From Haberlea rhodopensis (taxonomy: Eukaryota; Streptophyta; Magnoliopsida; Lamiales; Gesneriaceae), in the NCBI GenBank assembly GCA_907163345.1, contig CAJQUN010000051.1, positions 992,001 through 1,056,000 of the forward strand: 64,000 nucleotides of DNA, read 5' to 3'. The translations under genes and the position numbers were made by a program. The number at the start of each line of letters is the position of its first letter. The stretch's first letter is position 1. The notes under the pieces are model-generated. The model was not told the origin of the DNA. It did no database searches and was given only the letters and a program-made list of their open reading frames with translations. Of this stretch, positions 48,128-59,100 are shown piece after piece.

Positions 48128-49309
48128 TGTTAGTTCCGGATCTTATCGATGAGATTTTAAAGATGACAAAACATATCAGACCGGATCGAGAGAAATCAGA
48201 CTGACCAGAACGATCGCCCAAAACAGATCAAGCTGATAAGATGACAAAGCATATCAGACCGGATCGAGGGTAATCAGACTAACCAGATCAATAGCTCAAA
48301 ACAGAACAAGCTGATAAGGCATATTATATATCAAACCGGATCGATGGATTTCAGACTGACTAGATCGATGCTTCAGATCGATCTCAATCTTTATCAGATC
48401 AGAGCAGTCAAGGATACATACATAATGGCTCCTCAGTCCGAATCATTAACGGCTATTTATTGTAGCATTTAATGTTGTAATTAATGCTACAAAGGACCAA
48501 AGACTGAAGATTGCCATAAAAGGTAAGAAGACAAAGAGTAGCTTACCTGACAGTCGCCGAAAGTATGAACCAGAACGGCAAATATCCTGAAGAAGAAGAC
48601 TGTAGCTTTCTCAGAGTTTAAGAAGAGTCAAAGTTGCACATTAAGGGAAATAATGTCGTTGGTACCTTCAACTATAAAAGGATGCAACAAAAGGAACTTA
48701 CTGACTCTCGCTGATCAATTGAAAGACGCACAAGAAAGCAAAAACAGCACAAGCTTACAAGCTCAGAAGCTCTCGAGCTGAAGTTGTTCTTAAGCACGAT
48801 TACTGCGTAATATTTGATCATTTAGGATCACTGTGCTCATTTTGTGTATTCTGTATTGAAAATCAGAAAGTGAGAAACATATTGTAACTGTCAGACAGAG
48901 TGTGTCTGAGCAGATTGAGTGACTAGGAGTTTCAGACTGGTAGTGAGGTAAATCCAGCCTGAATCGGGTTTGTACAACAGGATTGTATAAATCAAAGTCT
49001 TCTAGTATAAACCTTCCTTAATTGGAAGAAGGGGAGACGTAGAAGGATTACACCACCTTCGAACTTCCAGAAACATATCCTGTGTATTATCTTTCTGCAA
49101 TTGTTCTTTCTTACTAAGCCATCGAGCCTTTCTTACATATACAAGAACAGACCGTTCCGCACTCATACTTTCAGTGGTCTGTTCTGTACAAGAGTTGATT
49201 AAGAGACAGATTTCTTTCACTAATCCGAAAGAAATCACAAGGGATTATATTTTACAAGGAGTGTTCATTCACCCCCCCCCCCTCTAAACACTCCGGACCG
49301 ATCCTAACA
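48128..49309 (+). repeat. B2 3' LTR
   Basis: TGTTAGTTCCGGATC to CCTAACA, followed by AATTG. TATA box at 48673-48681. The C-run near 49272 is longer than in the 5' LTR. Confidence 0.95.
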
Positions 49310-50264
49310 AATTGTATATTGAACAATTTTGTTAACTATGATTAATCTTGAGGATCTTGAAACACTTTAGAACCTACTTTAGAGCACTTTGAGGCGAAAT
49401 TTTATAGTTAGGAACTAGACTTGGAAATGATTTAGGCGATCTTTGGACCGTTTGAGCCTTTCAAGCTTACCACGTTGATATCAATCCCTAGTTCCCTAAT
49501 TTGAGCCTAAATGATAAAAGAATGGAGTATGTTTGACATACTATTAGCCCCATTCAACATTCTTTGGCAACCTCATTATACCCCCCCTACTTGAGCTTAA
49601 ATGGAAGATTTTTATCTTGACCCAAAAGGGAGTATAATGATTCTCATTAGATGCACTTGAATTGCTAAACTTTGATGAGCTTATTGAAAAAAAATGATGA
49701 ATGAGAAAAGAAAGAGATAGAAAGAGCCTTGAAAAGAATTGAATAAATAAGACCCAAAGTGGCCAAGGCTAGACAAAAGAAGAGAAGCTCAAAGTGTGCT
49801 AAAATTTTGAATCTTCAAAGATTATACTCTCTTCTTTGTATTTCCCTATCTTTTCTTTGAAGCCAAACACCTAGGCCAAACATTACAAGCTTTAAAAGAC
49901 CCATTAATCCAAGTCTAGGGAATAACTACATTAGTGGAGAAGTGTTTGAAAAGTAGGCTTATGAAGTGTTTAAAAGAAAATCTTGATTTTGAGTTTAATA
50001 GCACTATTTGATCCTAAAAGTGTATATGAAACTCATGATTGACATGAACACACACGCACGTTCCGATTTTTGCGATATATTGCTAGGCTTAGGAGAAAAC
50101 ACTTCTTGTTAATTTTTGGATTGACTCATGGTTGGTGTGTTAGTGGGATTTCTAAGCTTTTACAATTGAGTTGCTAAGTTAATTCATTCAAAGTATTGAT
50201 GATGAACTTTGCATTTTGATCTTAATGTTTGCTCGAGGACGATCAAATCTAAGTTTGGGGGAGT
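49310..50264 (+). other. C 3' non-coding region and polypurine tract
   Basis: Resumes element C after the AATTG copy. No ORF is supported. It ends GCTCGAGGACGATC, AAATC, then TAAGTTTGGGGGAGT (50250-50264) against the 3' LTR. Words such as GCTTAAATGGAAG and CCCCATTCAACATTCTTTGG recall Athila/Tat 3' regions. Confidence 0.7.
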
Positions 50265-51777
50265 TGATATGGTTGATTATTACGCGTATTTAGGTCTTGA
50301 TTTGTATATATATTCGTGTAGATTCCGTGAAGATGTTATGATTTTTGGTATTTATTTGCTTGTTTCAGGATTCTAGGTGTAATATGGAAGAATTGAGCTA
50401 CAAGGAAGAAAACAGATCAAATCAAGCCAATAAATGAGGAATTTGAGTTCTGGAACTCTCGATCGATCGGAACAAGCTTCTCGTTCGATCGAGCGAGGCA
50501 GAAGATTTGGCCAACAAAGAATGTGAACTCTCGATCGATCGAAACATCCGTCTCGATCGATCAACACAGGCATAAAGTTGAACAGAAATTAAGAAGAAAT
50601 CTCGACCGATCGGAAGATTCATATCGATCGATCGAGAGAGGCAGAGAAGTTAAGACTCGGACGCTGAAGGCGCTCGATCGATCGAGACGTAAGGCTCGAT
50701 CGATCGAGACAGAGATTTTTCTGAAAATAAAACTCTTGATTTGGTCTGATTTTTTGGAAACAATTCCATATCTCCCCTCCTCTATAAATAAGGAAAAGAG
50801 GCACGAAAATTGCACCCCATATTCTGAAGAATAATCAGACCTAAATTATTCTTAGCCGCCTTTCATCCTCCCGGAACAAGAGAAGGTTGAAGAATCCTTT
50901 GAAGTGCAAGGAAGGAAGCGAGAGAAGAAAGATCGTTCAACGCACCGAGTCGCTCCTACGTTTATCGTATTTCTAAACTCTAGATTAATTTGATTTTCAT
51001 ATTTAGTTGATGTTTTTGAGGTTGAGAGACGATTAAACATCTATTTGAATGTAATCTGGTTTATTCTATCAATTTTAAGGAATTTTGTGTTTGAATCTTT
51101 GATTTGGTTGTGTTGAGTGAATCAATATCTTTTGTACATGAATTATATGCTCCATGCTATCAAAGCTTAGCTACCTTTGATTGAACTTGTGAATTACAAT
51201 TGAGATCGAGAGATAAAATTGTAATACGCTCAAATAATTCATGTTGTATGTTTAAGATTTAGATCGAGAGATTAAATCACATACGTGGTCACTTTAAATT
51301 GAACGCTTTGAAGAACAACGGTTTTCATAAAGATTTATTCGGTATTAAATTGGTATTAGTGAACGAGAGTTACTTGTGTCAATTTATTGCTAGTTTTAAT
51401 ACAGCTCGAGAGAGTGTATTGATTATATTTGGAAACCCGTCACCTTAAGAATTGATTGTTAAGTAGTTGTTTTAACAAACCAATCATTGACGACGCACAA
51501 TTGAACGAACATCTTGATAGATTTCTTGAGCGGAATTCCTTCGCATCTTCAAAGGAATTGTGTTAGTTTTGAGTTTTTAATTCTTTAGTTTAATTCGTTA
51601 ATTAATCACCTTTTTCCGTAGGCTAAATATAATTTAACTAATTTTATTTGGTACTTATACGTTAGTCCCTGTGGGTTCGACATCCTTACTTATAATATCA
51701 CTATACTAAAACTTGACACCGTGCACTTACGGTAGAATCGCTACACTGAGAAATAATTGTTAAAAAATAAGCGATCA
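50265..51777 (+). repeat. C 3' LTR
   Basis: TGATATGGTTGATTATTACG to GCGATCA, followed by TGGGG. It is slightly longer than the 5' LTR because it has an additional CTCGATCGATCGAGAC unit near 50695. A palindrome cluster spans about 50457-50713. Confidence 0.93.
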
Positions 51778-51782
51778 TGGGG

Positions 51783-53169
51783 GAATGGGGGTATGAGTTT
51801 ATAGTCAGAAATTGGAGGGAACTTGCTTGTTAGATTTTCAGTCTTCATAGGCTCTTTGCGTTCTACTGAGGCCTCTTGTGTGTCATCAGGCACATCGTCG
51901 TGCTTGGGTGGCTCAATGCCACCTTCTCCTCAGTCTCATCTCCACAACTCTTCAATGTGATGACGCTCACATTTTTCCATGGGTTCACCACTGGCTGTGA
52001 GGCTATGCCATTTGATATTCTTGCCTCTATCTAGTTGATTGATGTCGCCAATTCTTCAATTTGAGTACTCAAGTTTTGAATGCTCGCCCTCGTTTCCTGT
52101 TGAAATTACATATTCCAGCGATAACTTTAATAATATATTCTAACTTGCCGTTAATGGCATGCATTGGAGGTTGTTGAGGCCTTTGAAATGGCGGTCTGTA
52201 GGGTGGTCGAGGGTGGTGCATCAGTGGATTTTCAGCTCTGGTTTGGATGATCCCTTCAACCTTGGCTGTAATTGCTCGATGGTGGTTCATAGCTCCTTTG
52301 TGGTTGCGCCAAAAATCCACCAGCTGCATTCACGTGCTCAGCAGGTGTCTCTTGAAGTGAGGGGCATGCATCAGTACAGTGATTCTTGGCCGGACAGGTC
52401 CCACATGGCTTCGCCTTTAGCACATTACCTCATGCATTTATGACGCACAAGAGATGTTAAGTCAATCAATTGTTGTTCAAGGTTAGATACATTTACCTCA
52501 TGTTGCATCTTTGGCGTCTGTCCATGATGAGTTGTTCCAAATTGTTGGGAGATGGCTGTTATGTTTGCTATCAAGTTTCTTGCCTCCTCCGATGTCTTGT
52601 CAATAAAGGCTCATCCACCTGCCGCGTCCACTAGATTCCTGTCAGTAGAAAGCAAACCTTCATAGAAATATTGATTTAAAAGATGCTCACTTATCTAGTG
52701 TTGTGGGCAGTTTGCACACAACTTCTTGAAACGCTCCGAGTACTCGTGCAGTGACTCCTCTTGGTATTGCTTATGCCATAGATCTCCTTCCTTATATTTG
52801 TAACCCTCGAAGCTGGAAAGTATTTATCAAGGAAGACTCTTTGCAAATCGGTCCATGTGGTGATCGATCCAGATGGTAGGTATAACAGTCAATCCTTAGC
52901 AGCATCCTTCAAGGAGAATGGAAATGCTCGCAATTTAATTTGCTCATTTGTTACGCCACATGCTTCATGGTAGTGCAAACCACATGGAACTCCATTAGAT
53001 GTTTGTGAGAGTCCTCACCTGCAAGTCCATGAAAAATAGGCAACAAATGTATAAGCCCCGATTTCAATTCAAAATTAATATTTGTTGCAAGAGCATGGAA
53101 GTAATGCAGAGATGACGTTGATCCAAGGTTGAATTCGCCAACTGTCTCAGACTTTGATTTGCTGCCATC
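51783..53169 (-). pseudogene. D gag (main part)
   Basis: Minus-strand Athila gag in broken frames. Just left of 53169 it reads MAANQSLRQLANSTLDQ across the F junction, then NFELKSGLIHLLPIFHGLAG and EDSHKHLMEFHVVC (about 52960-53090). Further down it has the KWYRD-like C-terminal part and PPYRPPFQRPQQPP (about 52195). Frameshifts are numerous. It is separated from its own N-terminus by solo LTR F. Confidence 0.8.
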
Positions 53170-54418
53170 TGTTAGGAATCCATCATGCAATACGCAGCGA
53201 AAAATAAAATTTTGGATTCCTACTAAGGACCTATACAAAGTGATCATACCGAGATAGTTAAGAAGCATACCCTTGTAGCGTGTTTGTAGCAGAATCCTCG
53301 TTGCAAGACCACGAGTCACGAACAAAGATTTGCACCTTCATCTCTACGGTATCCACACGATCAAATCGAAAAGGTGTTCAAGAACAAGTTGCTAGACTCG
53401 TTCTTAAACCGGAACTAAACTCACGGTTCAAAACCGATCAACGGCGGCCGATCAAATCCCTATTCACGGTGGCGCGGCGGCGTGAGGTTGGGAGGAAGAG
53501 GCGGCGACCGAGAGTTATATTATGGAGGCTATTAGGTTTGATGATGATCAACCCTTAATCCTCTTCAACCTTGTTAGCATAATATAATATATATTATATT
53601 TAATTAAAGGCTTTCAAAAAGCCTCATTGACCCATACCCAATATATTAATTAAATCCATATATCTAATACTTATAATTAAGACTCTTCTTAATTAATTAA
53701 TTCATCCAATGAATTATATCTCCCTTTATAGATTTAATCTTTTGTGTGACCCGATAGGATCTTGCAATGTTGGCAGCGACATAAAATCTAATTTTATGTC
53801 ACAAGCAATGAGCGGTATATAACAACACATCAAGGCTACCCAAATTACAAGAATGTCATTGACTCGACATAACCTACGCTGTGATAATATTAACCATGTA
53901 TCTTAATCCCTTTGTCCAATGTGTTTATATTGAACACGAGTCATGGAATAGTCATACTCATATATTCAATCTTTTATTTCTTGATCCCCAAGTTGTGGGG
54001 TCTTCCCACCTTAACAGTGATTAAAAGACATAAGAAGGACTAATCATGCATTAAGGTAACATCTTAAGGTTTTGGTTGTTACACGAGCTAACAGGATTAC
54101 AGGCCGTAATACAAAACTTCAAAAATAATTCATTACATTCTAAAAGAATGTCATTTTAGATTTACAATACTCCTAGAGTAGATACTAATCATAACTTGAA
54201 TCCTATACATTCCTGTGTCCCTCGTAGCTCACTGCCTCAACCCGACCCTTAGTCCTTCCGTCCAAAAGTGTACCTACAGGGACAACACATCATGAGCATA
54301 TACAATCTTACTTAACATCATAAAACATCATAGTAAATGCATGAAACATTGGTTAAGTAAATATGCTGGTATATTCATTAACTTCTTATTGTTGTCCCTG
54401 ATTTAAAATCATGCATAT

Positions 54419-54607
54419 GGGGCATCTTACCCCCGTGGCATCTTACCACAATATCATCGTATGGCCTCTTACCATATGGGGCATCTTACCCCGTGGCATC
54501 TTACCACAATAACATCGCATGGCCTCTTACCATGTGGGGCATCTTACCACAATACATCGCATGGCCTCTTACCATGTGGGGCATCTTACCCCGTGGCATC
54601 TTACCAC
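54419..54607. repeat. Array of ten small hairpins, constant loop, variable stems
   Basis: Successive units read GGGG-CATCTTA-CCCC, GTGG-CATCTTA-CCAC, TATGG-CCTCTTA-CCATA and CATGG-CCTCTTA-CCATG, repeated in order. The stem letters change together while the 7-base loop stays nearly constant. The same array is at 61312-61500 in the other LTR. On the transcribed strand the loop reads TAAGATG. The function is unknown. Confidence 0.85.
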
Positions 54608-54950
54608 AATACATCGTATAAATGTCATCATATAAGCATCGTATAAGCAATAAACATCGTATGAACTTCATCGTATAAACGTCGTATAAACATCGTCATT
54701 TCATCGTGAATACTCATGCAATAAAAGCATAGTCGTAGTATAAGGATGTGTGTTACCATCCGATGCCCGTACGCCTCTTACGTACCTTTTCAAAAGGAGG
54801 AGGAGTCAACAGACTTTATCTCCTTGATGGTGCCGGTACCTGGGATGGTTCTACAAGACCACATAATACCATATTAGATGTTTCAAAACCATCTTTCATC
54901 ATAAACTTAACAAAATAAAACATCATTATATTTTTCAACTTTCTGCTTCT

Positions 54951-55171
54951 CTCGATCGATCGGCCCAAGGTCTCGATCGATCGAGACACTGTGCACAAAC
55001 AGTGCCTTAGCATTCTGTCTCGCTCGATCGAACGAAACATTTTACCGATCGATCGAGGAGCTTCACCGATCGATCGAGAAATCCTTCGATCGATCGGCAC
55101 CAAAATTTTGAAAACATGCTTAGACCTTCTGTCTCGCTCGATCGATCGGGACCAAATCTCGATCGATCGAG
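54951..55171. repeat. GATCGATC palindrome cluster in E LTR
   Basis: About seven CTCGATCGATCGG or CCGATCGATCGAG words in 220 bp, one altered to CGATCGAACG. Repeated at 61843-62064 in the other LTR. Similar clusters occur in C, in D and near the hAT. Confidence 0.85.
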
Positions 55172-56109
55172 AGCTCTGAAAAATCGGGATTTTCCCCAGA
55201 TTTTTGAGCACCTCTTTTCATACCATCTTTTCTACTTCATAATACATCTTTCATGCTGAAACAAACATGTGAAGAACTTCATAAAATATCCATGTAAGCT
55301 CTTAAATCAAAGGTTTAACAAAACCTAAGCTAACATGCATCATAACATCATCATAATCTTCATCCTCAACCTACTTTACAGAAAACAGAGTATGTTCTTC
55401 TTTGCCCAGATTTTCGAGCACATAGTTTCATGGCTAGAAATCTACCATATAAAACATGTAATATGCTCGAGCAAACATGCTAATAGTTACATAATACTTT
55501 CATGTAAGCACCCATATCAAGGTTTCACCCAAACCTAAACTTAGCATGCTTTAAAATCATCCCACCAAACCCAAACTTAACCAAAACTCCGAAAAACAGA
55601 GTAAGACTTACTCCGAAAAACAGGGTAAGACTTACCCCTCTACTTTTGCTCCTCTTTTTGCAAGGTTTTTAACACTCTTCAAACCAAGCTTTTCTTCCCT
55701 TCCCCAGCAGCTTACAGGCACGATTTGGGAGAGAAAGAGAGAGAGGAGGTGGAGTAAAGTTGGCTGGAGGTGGAGTGAAGAAAGGAGAAGGGAGTATGGG
55801 CTGCCAAGTGGGGGTGTAGGGTGCAATTGGGGGAGGGTGGTGACCGAGTGGGTGGGGGGTGGTGTGGGTAGGGTGGTCATGTGGTATTTAATTGTGTCCC
55901 GGTATTTAGTACGATGTATTAAAATATCCTCACTCGATATTTTATAACTTCACTTAATTAATACATCCCTTTAAAACACCCAACACGCCCCCTAAATCAT
56001 ATCATCATAACATAAATCGTGGCCCCCAATTTAAATACACCATAACCCTTAAACACATCATAATTCATCATCATAGAACATAATCATATTACATTTCGGG
56101 GGTATTACA

Positions 56110-56125
56110 TTACTCCCCTACTTAT
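56110..56125 (-). other. E polypurine tract
   Basis: On the minus strand this reads ATAAGTAGGGGAGTAA, immediately before the 3' LTR start TGTAATACC. It is the expected plus-strand primer. Confidence 0.85.
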
Positions 56126-56156
56126 AAGATTTCGTCCTCGAAATCCACATGCATCA

Positions 56157-59100
56157 TCATATCGAAACTAAACATAAAAACATACCAGAGAATAGTTCCG
56201 GATAGTGCTGCACCATATGCCGTTCCGTCTCCCACGTAGCCTCCTCGACACCCCGACGATCCCACTGAACTTTGACCATCGGTATAACTTTACTTCGTAG
56301 TCTGCGATCCTCTCGATCCAGAATTCTGATTGGTCGCTCAACGTAGGACACATCTGAGTCTAACTGCACTTCAGTAGGCTGTAAGATATGAGACGGGTCT
56401 GGCTCATACTTCCTTAACATAGAGACATGGAAAACGTCGTGTATGCCAGATAAAGATGGCGGTAGAGCCAAACGATAAGCTAATGTACCGATACGCTGTA
56501 AAACTTCATATGGCCCAACATACCTCGGAGATAACTTTCCCCGCATCCCAAAACGAACCACACCCCTGAAGGGCGAGATCTTTAAGAAGACCCTGTCTCC
56601 TAACTGGAATTCTAGTGGCCGTCGCCGCTTATTGGCATAGGCCGCTTGCTTATCTTGTGCCGCTTTCATCTTTTGGCGTATCATCTTAATCTTACCTTCC
56701 ATATCCTTAATCATATCCGGTCCTCCGACCGCTTTGCTAGACAAGTCCTCCCAATACAGCGGTGATCTACATCTTCGTCCATACAGAGCTTCAAAAGGGG
56801 CCATTTGAATGCTCGCTTGATAACTGTTGTTATAGGAGAACTCTACCAGCGGCACTGAATCCTGCCATGGAGTGTCAAACTCCAGAATACATGCCCTCAA
56901 CATGTCCTCGAGCGTCTGAATGGTACGCTCCGTCTGGCCGTCTGTCTGAGGGTGATAGGCCGTACTCAGTCTCACCTCTGTGCCCAAAGCTGTCTGGAGA
57001 CCCTCCCAGAAATGTGAAGTGAACCTTGGGTCCCTGTCAGACACTATCGAGACTGGAACACCATGCAATCTCACAACATCCCTTATATACATCTGGGCCA
57101 TCTTCAAGTATGTATAAGACATACTGTAAGGGATGAAATGAGCAGTCTTCGTCAGCCTATCCACGATCACCCAGATCGCGTCAAATCCTGAGGCCGTCCT
57201 CGGTAAGTGGGTCACGAAGTCCATAGATATATGCTCCCACTTCCATTCAGGTACCTCTAAGCTCTTCAGTTCTCCACCAGGCCTCTGCCTCTCTGCCTTT
57301 ACCTGCTGGCAGATCAAACATCTTTTAACAAAAATGATTACCTCACGCTTCATGCGTCTCCACCAGAATTGATCGCATAGATCTTTGTACATCTTCTTTC
57401 CCCGTGGGTGGATACTGAAACGACTACTGTGAGCCCGCTCCAATATTCCTCTACGCAGCCCTGGTGCATCTGGGACTACCCATCGGTTGCCCAGTCTCAA
57501 AGAATCATCCTCAGCCACTCTGAACTTGGATGGCGGACCTTGAAGTACCAATGATGTCCATCTCTGAACCTCACTATCTGACTTCTGGGCCTTCCTGATC
57601 GCCTCAAATATATCTGGCTCCGCCAATAAGGTCGACACTCGCACAGGCGACGTGTCTACATCGAAGTCATAGCCCAGATGGCAGTAAGAAGTCATCAAAG
57701 CTGACAAACACATGACATCCTCTGCAGTACTCTTCACCTTCCGACTTAAGGCATCTGCTATCAGGTTCGCTTTACCTGGATGGTACTCAATTTCACAATC
57801 ATAGTCTTTGAGCAAATCCATCCACCTTCTTTGCCTCATATTCAACTCTGCCTGAGTGAATAAGAACTTCAGGCTCTTATGATCCGTATATATAGTGAAG
57901 GACGTGCCATACAAGTAATGCCTCCAGATCTTCAAGGCAAATATGATGGCCGCCAGTTCCAAATCATGCACTGGATACCTGGCTTCGTGTGGCTTCAGTT
58001 GCCTCGATGCATAAGCCACTACATGCTTATCTTGCATCAACACACAGCCCAAACCCTGTAATGACGCATCCGTATACAAGGCGAATCTCTTATCTTCAGA
58101 CGGAATTACCAGCACAGCCGCTGTAGTCAAACGACGCTTCAGCTCTTGGAAGCTTTCCTCACAAGCTTCAGACCAAAAGAAGGGGACTCCTTTCTGAGTC
58201 AGCTGTGTCAGGGGTTTGGCAATCTTAGAAAAACCTTCGATGAAACGTCGGTAATAACCTGCCAAACCGAGAAAACTCCTTATCTCAGGTACAGAAGTGG
58301 GTGCAGCCCACTCCATCACAGCTTCAATCTTTCTGGGATCCACAGATATTCCATGGCTAGATATGACATGGCCTAAGAATACCACGCTGTCCAACCAGAA
58401 CTCGCACTTGCTAAGCTTTGCATACAACTGATGATCCCTAAGGATCTGAAGCACTGTCCTCAAGTGCCTTACATGCTCTTCTTCAGTCCGAGAGTAAATA
58501 AGTATGTCGTCAATGAAGACTATGACGAACTGATCCAAATATGGCTGGAACACCATGTTCATCAAACTCATGAAGACAGCTGGGGCATTCGTCACTCCAA
58601 AAGGCATGACCAGGAATTCATAGTGCCCATATCTAGTCCTGAAAGCCGTCTTCTGAACATCATCTTCTCTTACTCGAATCTGATGGTACCCTGACCTCAG
58701 ATCGATCTTACTGTAGAGCCTCGTACCCTGCAACTGATCGAACAAGTCATCGATCCTCGGGAGTGAATACTTGTTCTTTACTGTAGCTTTGTTCAACTGC
58801 CTATAGTCAATGCATAGACGCATCGATCTATCTTTCTTCTTAACAAATAAGACAGGCGCACCCCATGGCGATACGCTAGGGCGTATGTAGTTTTTGTCTA
58901 GGAGCTCTTGCAATTGAATCTTTAGCTCTCTTAGCTCCGCTGGTGCCATCCTATACGGGGCACGAGAAATTGCAGACGTCCCTGGTAGCAACTCAATCCC
59001 AAACTCGACCTCTCTCGTCGGTGGGAATCCGGGAATCTCCTCCGGAAAGACATCAGGAAACTCCGCCACTACGGGCACATCCTCAACCTTTAATTCCTTC

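Larger units (their letters stand above)
37251..49309 (+). mobile_element. Element B2: second SIRE-like Copia, internally duplicated
   Basis: Same family as B1. LTRs 37251-38428 and 48128-49309 run TGTTAG to CTAACA, with an AATTG duplication at 37246-37250 and 49310-49314. At 12.06 kb it is about 1.4 kb longer than B1, because the integrase-to-RT segment is present twice (about 41239-42587 and 42602-43950). Its LTRs differ from each other at about 15 positions and differ more from B1, so the two are separate subfamily members. Confidence 0.95.
34014..51777 (+). mobile_element. Element C: non-autonomous Athila-like LTR retrotransposon
   Basis: LTRs of 1492 and 1513 bp (34014-35505 and 50265-51777) begin TGATA and end GCGATCA. 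A perfect TGGGG duplication lies at 34009-34013 and 51778-51782. A tRNA-Asp primer site, one gag-like ORF and a polypurine tract are present, but no protease, RT or integrase anywhere. Without its Copia insertion (B2) it is about 5.7 kb. It would need proteins from an autonomous Athila element. Confidence 0.92.
53994..56109 (-). repeat. E 3' LTR (left copy)
   Basis: Plus strand TGTGGGGTCTTCCC to GGTATTACA. It contains the small-hairpin array (54419-54607), the GATCGATC cluster (54951-55171) and a 24-bp tandem duplication around GTAAGACTTAC (about 55600-55636) that the right copy lacks. Confidence 0.95.

Noticed and set aside
54419..54607. Possible CRISPR-like array
   Set aside because: The units are too short, loops are constant and stems vary, with no unique spacers; the sequence is a plant LTR. 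It is better described as a hairpin array.
54816..55211. A 131-codon minus-strand ORF rich in SRSIER and SIDR words, and its plus-strand counterparts
   Set aside because: It comes from translating the GATCGATC palindromes in all frames inside the E LTR. Similar ORFs appear in the C LTRs. There is no domain or start context.
55632..55880. 82-codon proline-rich minus-strand ORF (also 62483-62731)
   Set aside because: It lies wholly in the E LTR within a purine-rich tract and has low complexity.
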